A stretch of DNA of 24,191 nucleotides, from the NCBI RefSeq assembly GCF_000003815.2, contig NC_049996.1, positions 1-24,191 of the forward strand. The letters are read 5' to 3'. The notes beneath the pieces are model-generated. The model worked only from the letters and a program-made list of their open reading frames with translations. It ran no database searches and was not told the origin of the DNA. A program made the position numbers and the translations under genes. Shown piece after piece: positions 1 through 9,154 of this stretch; within the stretch, counting starts at the first letter, position 1, and each line of letters begins with the position of its first letter. Source of the DNA: Branchiostoma floridae. Lineage: Eukaryota > Chordata > Leptocardii > Amphioxiformes > Branchiostomatidae.

Positions 1-183
1 GTTACCCTTGATCTACTTCTCAGTGCCTGTGTGTGTGTGTGTCTGCCTGTCTATGTGAATTTCTGTCTGTTTGTGTGTGTCTATGTGTGTGTGTGCCTGT
101 GTGCCCGTGTGTGTGCATATGTCTATGTGTGTGTTCGTGTATGTGTACCCGTGTGTGTGTGTGTGCGCGCGCGCGCGCGCACG
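1..183. repeat. GT-rich simple repeat ending in (GC)n
   Basis: Interrupted (GT)n from about 29 to 164, then GCGCGC to about 181. The run 151-185 alternates purine and pyrimidine almost perfectly (GTGTGT then GCGCGC). The overlapping open frames are only read-through of the repeat. Confidence 0.9.
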
Positions 184-313
184 TAGAACTCTAAGAAATA
201 TGAGACACATAGTCATGGTGACGTTTGGTGTGTGGGTAGGTCTTGACAAGACAAAGGTCAAGGTCAACTTAGTCTCCTTAGACAAATGTATGTTACCCTT
301 GATCTACTTCTCA
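1..313 (+). repeat. 22-bp direct repeat, copies at 1-22 and 292-313
   Basis: Both copies begin GTTACCCTTGATCTAC and are identical over 22 bp, 291 bp apart, enclosing the GT/GC block. The first copy is at the edge of the window, so the repeat may extend leftwards. Confidence 0.85.
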
Positions 314-402
314 CTGACTCACATGTCTGTAATCTGCCTAAAGTGACGCCATAGACACATCCATTCCTCAAACCAAAGAAAATACCCTTGGGCGAAGAAT
401 CC

Positions 403-534
403 ATGGGCCATCGGGAATGGAAAGAACGGGAGTTTGAGAAACGTGGCGATTTTGCCTTGGCGCATCTGCTTGGAGATAGGGTACAACTTCCTGGACACAC
501 TGGATTCACAGCGACACCTAGCGGTGAAAGGTGA
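403..534 (+). CDS. Short ORF or possible terminal exon, unrecognised
   Basis: 43 codons from an ATG in good initiation context (ATCCATGGGCC) to TGA: MGHREWKEREFEKRGDFAL... HLLGDRVQLPGHTGF... The composition is strongly charged and amphipathic, unlike chance translation of the AT-rich surroundings. The frame is open back to about 347, where CCATAG could be a weak acceptor, so it may instead be the last exon of a plus-strand gene to the left. I do not recognise it. Confidence 0.25.
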   Translation: MGHREWKEREFEKRGDFALAHLLGDRVQLPGHTGFTATPSGER

Positions 535-1338
535 TAAGCGCCGTTCGGACTATGGCAAACGTATATTATATGATATCATCTTAGAGTGGATTTTGTCAGA
601 ACCTTTAGTGTTCAAGCACATTTTCATTGTTTTATTGATCGAATTGAGATCTCCGTTACAAGATGTGCTGGTTGATAGTCTTTCTTACATTCATTACATA
701 GATTACAATGAAATATGTAAAAATAAGTTTAAACATTAATAAATATGAACAGGTTGACGTTTAAGTGTATCTTATATTATGTTAGGGAAAAGTGAAACTA
801 GGTGATATAAAAAATTGTAGGAGTGAACATAATTTTGATGTTATTAGATATTGTTCGAGTCATAAAATTACGTTTTCATATTCTTGAATTATTTGTAGAA
901 ATCTGGCAGTAATCTAAGAGCGTGTCTTCATTTGGCAACTTGATGGCTTTGAAGCGCCGACTAGTAATCCATTACGATACTACAGCTACAGCCTTGCCTA
1001 CAGACCGAAAACAAGATGACGATCGAAAGTTTTTAGAAACTCAAGATGGCGTCGCCTATGAACGGGGGTAGTCTCAGTCTCTAGATCTCTACCAGACTCC
1101 AGCCTGGCCGAATAGTAATAGAAAACTTTGGCCAAGTTAGGAATAAAAGTCTATTAGGAGTTAATTGGCCTAGGAGTGAACTGACCGGCCGGCGGATAGC
1201 TGACTAGACTTCAAAAGGCCATGGCAACTTATTTGTCCATATTTGGCCAAATTCTTTTTTTTTTCATCCAGCTGGCCCGTCTGTTTGGAGACTAGGACGG
1301 GGTAATCATAGCTATAGAATGATACGGCTTATTATGTC
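535..1338. other. 3' flank of the left NXPE copy; no gene seen
   Basis: AT-rich to about 900, then mixed sequence. AAGATGGCGTC at 1043-1053 resembles a YY1 site. No polyadenylation signal for the minus-strand gene is seen close to its frame end; TTTATT at 631-636 (AATAAA on the minus strand) is about 700 nt away. Confidence 0.5.
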
Positions 1339-1859
1339 CTACGTAGGGCAGATATGAGAAAACAGACTGTTTAATTGACTGTCCACCATTGTTTGATCCG
1401 GGTGAACCTGGTCCTTGCCCCACTGACACACACTCATGTCCCACGTGTCCATCACAACCACGTCTGGATCCGCCCGGAATACTTCTCGTATCACCTCCGT
1501 GATCTGGTAAGCCAGCCAGTCGCTGGCAAGCAGATAGTGCTCCAACTTCCCTCTAACGTGTTATCGCGTTGTTCCAGTTCTCACGAAAACTCGCGTGCCG
1601 GGACTCCTGGGAAGGAGACGGTGTATGGCGCCCCGTATGGCGTACAGACGAGATCGAAGCACGTCCAACGGCTCAGCCGTAAAGTGAGCCCACAGACTTA
1701 GGACTATGACGGTGTTTGGGCCTCCATGAGTGGCGTCTATCTCATCAACAATGTAGCGGAAGTCTTGAAAATTAAACCAAGCTTTTACTTGAACGGGAAC
1801 GTTGTGGAAACGGTAGCGAACAGAGGTGTTCCACTGGTTGTTGTTTCCTACTCGAAAAA
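1339..1859 (-). CDS. Left NXPE copy exon 6, interrupted by TAA
   Basis: 521 nt, phase 1 in. The acceptor is GTTTGCAG. It encodes VFRVGNNNQWNTSV through VRTGTTR, then TAA at 1563-1561, then an open conserved remainder HYLLASDWLAYQ... KDQVHPDQ... SHICPT and TAG. The right copy reads through the same point with GAA. Confidence 0.88.
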
Positions 1860-2590
1860 CTGCAAACAAAAATGTACCAAATTTAGAATTTAGTTCTTGG
1901 TAAATTTCTTACATAAAAGAATAAAATGTAATGTTCATGATCCAATAGTTATGATTTTTTCTTATCATAACTTATCTTGATCTGTTTATTCATGTATTTA
2001 TGCGTCTGAAGGTAGTCCTGATGGTCAAAATCCAACATGGCCGCCCGTATTAGCTAAATAACGTCATAACTTCGTCACATTATATGATAATGACACGAAA
2101 ATTCATATTATGATTTTGTTTTAAATATACATCATTCACGGAAAATGTGGAAAATGTGGTGTTCGTACAATAAGTAGTTTAGGGGGTGTCGAAAATATGC
2201 GAATTTTGCTGTGGTCGATTTGGACACCAGTCGGACTCAACACACGCTTTCCTCTTTAATTTTAATTTCAAGTATTTCGATAATCTCCGTAAAAAAAAAC
2301 TTGGGAGAGCATGTAGCAGATGTTTCTGTATCTATCTGTATCTATATATCCGGTATAACCGCCATTCGGCGTAACACACCAGCTTCAATTTGCTGACAAA
2401 GTTACGAACAGAATTTTGTTTTAAATCAAAAATGTTGAAATGACACTTTAAAATTTAGAATTTACGCCTGGGGACCCCATTCGGGTGTTTTAGGTAAACG
2501 CTTTAAGTGCTGCCTATTTTTTAACGTGTTGGAGACAGTTCTTAGAAAAATATAGCAGTCCTACACGACTTTTAGAACAGACTGACAAAC

Positions 2591-2674
2591 CTGGTGAATT
2601 CGTGGTTCTATTATCGCTGTATAGTGGCACTACATTCTGCAAATGCTCGCTCCATTGTCTAATGGTAGAGTCAC
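2591..2674 (-). CDS. Left NXPE copy exon 5 (GDS catalytic exon)
   Basis: 84-nt exon, phase 1 at both ends. The acceptor is GACTCAG and the donor gtttgt. It encodes GDSTIRQWSEHLQNVV, the nucleophile motif of the PC-esterase domain. The exon is short, but the 84-nt length, phases and sequence are matched exactly by 12642-12725. Confidence 0.9.
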
Positions 2675-2795
2675 CTGAGTCATAGGAATAGAAAAATATG
2701 TTGCTGGTAATTCAGACAATCACACAGCTATGAAAACATGACCTTCCCGGCGAAGTAATAACCACAGTGGACTACCACACCGCTATGACACGTAC

Positions 2796-3028
2796 CTTGC
2801 AAGTACACGGTCTTGTTAGCTAGGCACCGCTGGATCTCCTCCTTATTGAAGACTCGGACATTACAGACCGCTGACTTCCACACCTTGCCTGACCAGTGTC
2901 CCAGCGAAGCTCCGGACTCACGCGTGTTCCCGGTACACGCTGGAAGGTGTTCTGGTGTGGGTAGGTCTGTCTCGAGGACTCGTATGGGCTGCTTGGGATT
3001 TACTTCAAGTTCTGTCTCAAGATATGGC
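2796..3028 (-). CDS. Left NXPE copy exon 4
   Basis: 233 nt, phase 2 in and phase 1 out. The acceptor is GTCATACAG and the donor gtacgt. It encodes PYLETELEVNPKQPIRV through CLANKTVYLQ. It carries the conserved LGHWSGKVWKSAVCNVRVF segment before the esterase GDS motif. Confidence 0.88.
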
Positions 3029-3454
3029 CTGTATGACACATTGAAATTAACAATGTACCCATGCTATCAAAAGTCACCTACCTGAAGTTTTGTCTATCCA
3101 AAACTAACATCGACTAGACGGAGTGGTCCTGCCTCTAAAGTGTCCAAATAGAGCATAACAGAATGTTACATACGGCAGTAGCATCTAAGCAAACTTTGGT
3201 GACCTTTGACCCATGTGCTATAAGTGACTGCATCCAAACCAGCCTTCTTCTAAAAAGCATACAGGACAATTCAAACATGCATAAAAGTATGGTTTTGCAA
3301 CATGTTAAAATGTCAACAACAATTACCTTTAAAATCCAGCTCCAAAATATCAACATTTACAATGAAAAAGACGTTTTAAAATTCAAAATGGACCATCTGC
3401 GCATGTGTTGATGAGTGACCCTTGCCCCAGTGAGAGAGTTTCACAAGGACTTAC

Positions 3455-3777
3455 TTTTGGAAAAGTTTCATTTCCTCTTGAGACACAAGTGCGCGTACCC
3501 TGCTTATATCTGGGTTCCATCGACACTTTGTGATGGCGGAACACGGTAGTTTCTCCGGTTTCTCACAAATCCAGGTTCCGTTTGCCTCAGGTTTTGAGAA
3601 ATCGCACTTTCGGTGGGGTGGTAGGCTGGGGTTGTTAGAGCTGAAGCATTGCTGTGTATAATGGTCTTTGGTCTCCAGGTTGCCGAAGATGCATTGGAAG
3701 CCTCTCTTGTTCGGAACATGTCCCACGCTCTGTAGAATCTTAACTGCCTCGCTTGGATGGACAAGCTGGATCTTTAT
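3455..3777 (-). CDS. Left NXPE copy exon 3
   Basis: 323 nt, phase 0 in and phase 2 out. The acceptor is TTTTACATCAG and the donor gtaagt. It encodes IKIQLVHPSEAVKILQS, then the Cys-rich NGTWICEKPEKLPC and KCRWNPDISRV, ending at LFQK. The frame is open throughout. Confidence 0.9.
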
Positions 3778-4193
3778 CTGATGTAAAAAAAAAGACATTT
3801 TGAAAAAAAGACATTTGCGATGCATAGTGTTTGAGTTCAAGGAAGGAGATGCACTGGGAAAGTTGAAATGTTTTTTTTTTGTGTGTGTGTTAGTCTTCTT
3901 ATAGAAATATGTAAAAGTAAACAACTTAATAGGGACAGATAAAGTAGTTGACGGTACGTCTTAGGCAAGACAACAGCCGCATATATATATATATATGTCA
4001 CTATGGAGCTTTTAGAAACATTCAAAAGACCTTTGCAGATATTTGGTGAAAAATGCAAAATATGCAGTAACTGTGAACAAGAAAGATGTACAAGAATAAG
4101 ACGCGATGTCAAGATTTGAACTTCCATTAGAGTAACAAGGTAGAAAAAATGCACTTGAAGTTTTACACCGTCCTGCATAAAATATGCACTTAC

Positions 4194-4598
4194 CGAAACG
4201 TTCCCAACCCAATAGAGTTGGAACTGCACGGTATAGTTACCGTTACAGTGGTCAGTGACGTGACCGGCACCACTGGCCTGTAGCGAACGGTCACTGCTGA
4301 CCAGTCTGGCACGGAAAAAGTCTCCTCCGTACGTCTTCAGTCTTCTTTTCTTGTCTCTTGCCACCACCTTGACGGTAAGGACGTCTCCTTGGCGATACAG
4401 GCGGTCCCTGTTTAAGACGACCACCTCCGTGTAGGTTGGGTACGTGGTCTGGTCGAAGAGGAGAGACTGGTTGAGGAGGCAACGTTCAACTGGTGGCTGG
4501 ATGAGGCGAAGTTTGGACACCATCGGATTTAGGATGTCCTGATGATCTGAAGAGTACTGGTCCCAGATCATAAATCGTTCGTAGGGAAACATCCACGT
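4194..4598 (-). CDS. Left NXPE copy exon 2 (neurexophilin-like domain)
   Basis: 405 nt, 135 codons, phase 0 at both ends. The acceptor is CATGTAG and the donor gtaagt. It encodes TWMFPYERFMIWDQY through LYWVGNVS and includes KTYGGDFFRARL and the glycosylation sites NQS, NGN-Y region and NVS. Same length and boundaries as exon 2 of the right copy. Confidence 0.9.
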
Positions 4599-4740
4599 CT
4601 ACATGACATGTGAAGACCAACAAGGTAATGTTACTATATATTTTATGTTTAATTGTGATTGACATATAGGCGGCTCAAGACGGCTATATCTACCTCCATG
4701 AAAAATCGACGTATTGTTTTTATTTTTGTGTCTGTCTGTC

Positions 4741-4790
4741 TATATGGGTGTCTTCGGGGCCCGGCGGGGGGGGGGGGGAGTGGGGTGTTG
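4741..4790 (+). repeat. G-rich run with quadruplex potential in left-copy intron 1
   Basis: GGGG, then a run of 13 G (4766-4778), then GGGG within about 30 bp on the plus strand. It lies in intron 1 of the minus-strand gene, so the transcript would be C-rich here. Confidence 0.6.
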
Positions 4791-4981
4791 CAAATGGGAC
4801 CGTGGCATAAAGGTCGCTGACATAAACTACCCTTTTCAAATACGTTTCATTGTGTGTTGAATTGCTCCACTTCATCATAATGAAACGGGGTCGTTGTTGA
4901 TTTTACAACAGCATTTGAAGTACCATAAACCCCATTTATGATATCAACATAGTCTAGCCATAGTAACAGTGAACAACGTAC

Positions 4982-5044
4982 CGTTAGGATAACCACAGCA
5001 GCAGTTAGCATTGTAAACACAGTATACAACCGAGCACTGGCCAT
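4982..5044 (-). CDS. Left NXPE copy exon 1 (signal/anchor)
   Basis: 21 codons, MASARLYTVF followed by a hydrophobic run, ending in ACG before the donor gtacgt, phase 0. The start matches the right copy (MASARAYAVF). The ATG lies in CACGTGATGG. A pyrimidine-rich stretch ending in TTTGCAG lies just upstream (5051-5060), so the start codon may sit in an exon joined to an upstream 5' UTR exon. Confidence 0.8.
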
Positions 5045-6437
5045 CACGTGCTCTGCAAACAAACACAAGACGATAAGGGACCATAAATATACACAGTTCA
5101 TCATATGTGGTGTATGTAATGAAAAGACTTTCATCTATAAATCAAAGAGGCAATAATCTAACCATAAGGATTAAAATTTAAGTATAGAAAAACACTTAAC
5201 GCAAACAGTTCGATTGAGAAGTGTTTAAGTCATGTTCTGCAAGATATATGCCCCACTGTTGTAACTACTTAAGCCCTAGTTACCCATAGCCTAACATGGC
5301 CTCCGCCGGGAAACTATAGCCTACATGCCAGAATGTTTCAAGGGCTTACACAAGTCAATTGAGTTAGACCCACACGATAGATATTGAGATCGGGATGGGG
5401 GTCTGGAATCCAGGCTAAAAAAAAAAACATTGTTGGACGTTGGCTGGTGCACTCAGCTGAGTGTTTTGAAATTTTCAAAATATTCGGCTGGGGACTGGAA
5501 GTCAGGAATGCGTAGGGTGGTGGTTGGCTGGTGGTCGGGAGTAAGTCAGCAGTCAAATTTGACTTCCAGCCGTCCACGCCATAACAACTGCTGACTTACT
5601 CCAAAACCAGTTCCCAACCTATCCATGGCCCTTTCTTCTTAAGTCCTGAGACAAATCATTTTCATCCAAGATGATTTTTACCAGAACGTTTATCCACCAC
5701 CCCGATCGCGACCTTGTCCAAATCAACAAACAATTAAAAAAAAGCCTAAAAGAAGTATTGAAGTTTACCCTGATCCAGACTTGGTCTCTCTTTGATGTTT
5801 AAAATATTATTATTTTGGTCAAAAACATTTTGGGGTGGTTAGGAGCAGGTAAGAAAGAATCGGGGCTCAGTTAGTAAGTTAAGAAATGCTAGGGACATTG
5901 TTAGGACATATCAAATCTCAAATCTTTATTCGTCAAATATATGTTCGGGACATAGTTGTCGGTAAAGATAGGAATGGCCCCAAACGCGGGTCAGACTCCT
6001 CCCGACTTTCCCCCGACCTGGCTAGTTTTTGATGGCCATATTCGGCTATGTGAAACCGGGGCTTAAGACACGTTTTACGCTTTTCCTTCGAACATCGTAG
6101 TATACTTCTCTCGTAGACTATACACCTTCCTGAGTACAAAGAGACATGAAGCGAAGATCTACTGCGGAAGTGTAGTACAGCCTCGGCACTAGTAGTAGTT
6201 TACACTCACTAAGAGAGAGGTAAACTACGATGCCTCGTACGACAGTTTAAAACGAGTGTAAAGCGTACCTAAGAGATTTGGGTCCTTTAGATAAGTTTTT
6301 TACATCTTACCATGAAGTCATGAAGATTCACACAGATTTGAAGAGAACCATTCTTGTCAGCTTGCGTCCGATCCTGGCGAACGTCACCACTTCACAATAT
6401 CCGGACGACGATACCCGGACGCGTCTAAACTCAACGA

Positions 6438-6509
6438 TGACGTACGTCAACAAACTACGACGTAGTTTGGCAAGGCACCGCATACTTCGGCCAACTACGA
6501 CGTATACGT
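6438..6509. repeat. Cluster of three short CpG palindromes
   Basis: TGACGTACGTCA (6438-6449), AAACTACGACGTAGTTT (6452-6468, one central base) and ACGTATACGT (6500-6509). The AAACTACGA half recurs at 6222-6230. Confidence 0.7.
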
Positions 6510-7714
6510 AGTTCACACAACTGGCTCCAATATCTCAAGTACGCCGTAGTTTCCTATCCCGACTAAAACAACACGCTCCTTGTCCAATATATATATATAT
6601 ATCAGTCCAACGTTTACCGCCCCTTATTAACCCCAGCCAGTGACAGATTGTGTAAACACAGGCTAGTAATAACCCCAAATACGTCTTTTCGGCTATAACT
6701 TAACTACAGCGTCTTACCCAACAATTTATGCCCCACCTTGACACATAACGTTACATGTATTCTCAGAGGATTATAGACATGTATATATGATAAGATTAGT
6801 ATAACCTACCCCCCCCCCCCCATCATTCGAATGTGAGGGTCCTCCATTAGTCGAATGTGACGGTAAGGCCACAGCACATAAATTTTATGGATGACATTAG
6901 AAAGCTCAGTACTTTTCGCCTGATTTCAGAAAAATTGACACGAATTCTTTCCCTCTTCGGAGATTGTCAGATAGACCGACATAAGAAAACATGTTGTGTT
7001 GTAGCGTAATAATCATGCTTGTAGAAGTGACGCTAGGGAGGTAGCCATGACTTTAGTTGCAGAAGTGAAACTTGTTGGTTAGTTGTAAAAGTGCAACCAA
7101 TATGGAAATCAGCGTGTAGTTGCTAGCTTGGCAAGTAATACCTGTCTACCACACTTTTACTACACTAGTTCACTTCTTTAATACAGGAATGCATGCCACG
7201 TACTTGTCACTTCAAATCTTGTTACGACGTTTATGATGTCTATTTTGAAAAAAAATTAGCCATCTTGTTTTTTTTCGCGCTATCTCTTTATTCTTGCATT
7301 CTGCATAGGATGCCAGCCATAAAATTTACTTCCTGTGGCCTTAGGAGATTCTTACTAGAGAAACTATTTCACACATCTCGTATCTACCTCCGATCACATA
7401 AGCAAGGTTCATGCCGGACGTATATATTTAGAAACAAAGGACACAAAAGAAAACTAAAGTTAAAGATTGTGTGTCCCATGACATTTGTAATTCACGCAAA
7501 AAGAGCCATGTGTATATGCACTACTAGTACAAGCACAGGGCTCGAAATACTTTTTTCTGCATACCTGGACTGCATATTACTCTGAGTTTAGGAAGTATTG
7601 AATCTTATTAAAATTATTTAGAATTCATTGCTATTTTTTTTTTCTTTTATACTCAATAGGTGGTAACAGTCAATGCAGCTAATAACAATCCCTATACAAA
7701 TTTATGTATAAATC

Positions 7715-7800
7715 CCAGTACATGGACCAGTGCAGGTTAGGTGCAGGTAGATACCAGAAATACCTGCACAGCTCCATTTTTACCTGCACTAACCATGCAT
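7715..7800. repeat. Nested fold-back element
   Basis: The inner hairpin is GTGCAGGTA (7741-7749) with TACCTGCAC (7761-7769) and an 11-nt loop. The outer arms are AGTGCAGGT (7729-7737) and ACCTGCACT (7782-7790), extended imperfectly by CATGG / CCATG. It may be a very short MITE remnant. Confidence 0.6.
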
Positions 7801-8235
7801 ATGCAGGGGGTATTTCGAATATTTTTAACTGTAGCTACCAGAGTTCTAACAGCGTATTTGTAACAGTATATATTTTCCCGAAAGTCTAACAGTAACCTAA
7901 ATTTTTTTTTTATGTGTGTGTTATAGCTGTATACAAGGATCCGACGATCGGCGAGGGTTGTTGACCCTTTTAGTGACGTAACACTTTGACTATTGCTGAA
8001 CTTTCAGAGGCATACCATGTTATGGTCCGTCAGACACAGACTATAGATTTTCAAGCCGCCATTTTCTGCACTTGACGGTAGGTAGAAACATTTTGTCTAA
8101 CGTTTATGGTTTATGACGTAACATTATATTATCTTCTCCTTCACATGACTTCAGTCTAAATACCTGCTTCAAAGTCCTTCAATAGTAACGACAGTTGCTC
8201 ACTTACTCGAACTGCTAATATAGAAGATATGGAAC

Positions 8236-8249
8236 TCTCCCCCCCTCCC

Positions 8250-8298
<49 letters not shown>
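8236..8298. repeat. Polypyrimidine tract: C-run plus (TC)19
   Basis: An uninterrupted C/T strand of about 60 nt, mostly C up to 8260 and then TC repeated 19 times (8261-8298). Tracts like this can form triplex DNA and vary in length. Confidence 0.95.
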
Positions 8299-8300
<2 letters not shown>

Positions 8301-9094
8301 GAGTGCTTCCCACGTAAATATAGCCTGGAAGTCTTCAAATCCGATGTGGATTTTCAAAAGCACGTACGAAATGGGCAGTAAAACCATGGCAAATCTCAAG
8401 ACAGTGTTGTTTTTCCTGCCTTACTGTATACAGTTTTGCCATAAAACTGCCTCCTTGAAATCCACTTTTATTGGTCGGAAAAATACGGCGTCATTTTCAA
8501 CTCTCTAACAGTATGTCCGATTACGCTGAAATAAGAACCAGTCTATTTCTTTCACTAAGACCTACATTAGTATAATCTAAACAGCTTAATTGAAACTTTA
8601 AAAAAATGACAATATATGACAAAGTTTTCACATTCCACAATTTCAAATGGGTAAGTACAAGGAAAAGAATGACTTATTAACTACTGTAAATCTTGAAACA
8701 TAACATTCGCAGTGCTTTTACTTCTTAATTTTTTTCGAATGACCTTTCTGGATGTCTCATGAATATATCTCCCCTGTATGACTATATGTATACAGTGACT
8801 GGACTACCTAATCATTACCACTGTAAATGTAAAACCCTTTTTCCTCCTACAAAGAAATAAAATCACCACTAAAGAAAATGGATTTACAGTACTGACCCCC
8901 ATTAGTAACAAATAATGGGTTGTCTTGACTCACAGGGGTAACATTTCACTCTAATTAAGTCGTGAAAACTTCTCTATTCCCGGTGAAAAATCACCTTCTG
9001 TCTCGGACTCACCAGGTGTGTTTACCATGTTGCTCTCCATAACTTTACAGTGGAGCCACTTTCAAACTAAAAGGTCAACTTGGCAGAGGACGTG
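8299..9094. other. 5' flank of the right NXPE copy; no gene seen
   Basis: AT-rich with no exon recognised. The last 60 nt before the ATG carry an in-frame TAA and GGCAG, and are expected to be 5' UTR or promoter-proximal sequence. No clear TATA box was identified. Confidence 0.4.
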
Positions 9095-9154
9095 ATGGCC
9101 AGTGCCCGGGCGTATGCTGTGTTTACAGTGCTAACTGCTGCGGTTTTCATTACG
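9095..9154 (+). CDS. Right NXPE copy exon 1 (signal/anchor)
   Basis: 20 codons, MASARAYAVFTVLTAAVFIT, phase 0, donor gtatgt. It is one codon shorter than the left copy. The G at +4 after ATG suits initiation, and a TAA in frame lies 27 nt upstream. TTGGCAG just upstream could be the acceptor of a 5' UTR intron, but its pyrimidine tract is weaker than in the left copy. Confidence 0.85.

Larger units (their letters stand above)
1339..5044 (-). pseudogene. NXPE-family gene, left copy, six exons, with premature stop in last exon
   Basis: Six exons on the minus strand: 5044-4982, 4598-4194, 3777-3455, 3028-2796, 2674-2591 and 1859-1339, all joined by GT/AG introns. The reading frame starts MASARLYTVF, a short basic then hydrophobic signal/anchor. 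The neurexophilin-like domain follows (YGGDFFRARL, HVTDHCNGNYTVQF, LVHPSEAV), then NXPE signatures (NGTWICEKPEKLPC, KCRWNP) and the PC-esterase GDSTIRQW motif with the catalytic Ser at about residue 344. In exon 6 codon 469 is TAA (1563-1561) where the right copy has GAA. After it the frame stays open and conserved (HYLLASDWLAYQ, DTWDMSVCQ, KDQVHPDQ) to a TAG at 1341-1339. The stop removes the D-x-x-H half of the catalytic site, so the 468-aa product should be inactive as an esterase. No frameshift or broken splice site was found, so the lesion is recent, polymorphic, or a sequence error. Family function: NXPE proteins are secretory-pathway SGNH/PC-esterase relatives, and human NXPE1 has been linked to sialic-acid O-acetylation. 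Confidence 0.85.
5045..8235. other. Spacer between the divergent NXPE copies, part 1; no gene seen
   Basis: No exon with family similarity was found on either strand. It contains an A-run near 5417, a CpG-rich palindrome cluster near 6438-6509, (AT)n at about 6587-6601, a 13-C run at 6809-6821, the imperfect pair ATTCGAATGTGAGGGT / AGTCGAATGTGACGGT near 6825-6865, and a small fold-back at 7715-7800. A 130-codon open frame at 7193-7585 is AT-rich and unlike any family I know. Confidence 0.5.

Noticed and set aside
13-346. Open frames rich in Cys/Val or His/Thr over the first 350 bp
   Set aside because: They are translations of the GT/GC simple repeat and lack any protein-like variety.
434-739. 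101-codon plus-strand open frame
   Set aside because: AT-rich with no family signature, and it overlaps the more coding-like short frame at 403-534 in another phase. Best treated as chance.
2600-2690. tRNA-like stretch around TCTACCATTAGACAATGG
   Set aside because: It is the GDS exon of the NXPE gene. No cloverleaf or A/B boxes were found.
3837-4193. Continuation of the left-copy exon 2 frame past its donor
   Set aside because: The frame runs into intron 2. The gtaagt donor and the paralog show that the exon ends at 4194.
4847-5134. Longer N-terminus for the left copy (start at an upstream ATG)
   Set aside because: The right copy has an in-frame stop upstream and only the MASAR start is shared. 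The upstream part also overlaps a good acceptor-like site.
7193-7585. 130-codon plus-strand open frame in the spacer
   Set aside because: Composition follows the local AT-rich DNA. No domain, splice context or paralog supports it.
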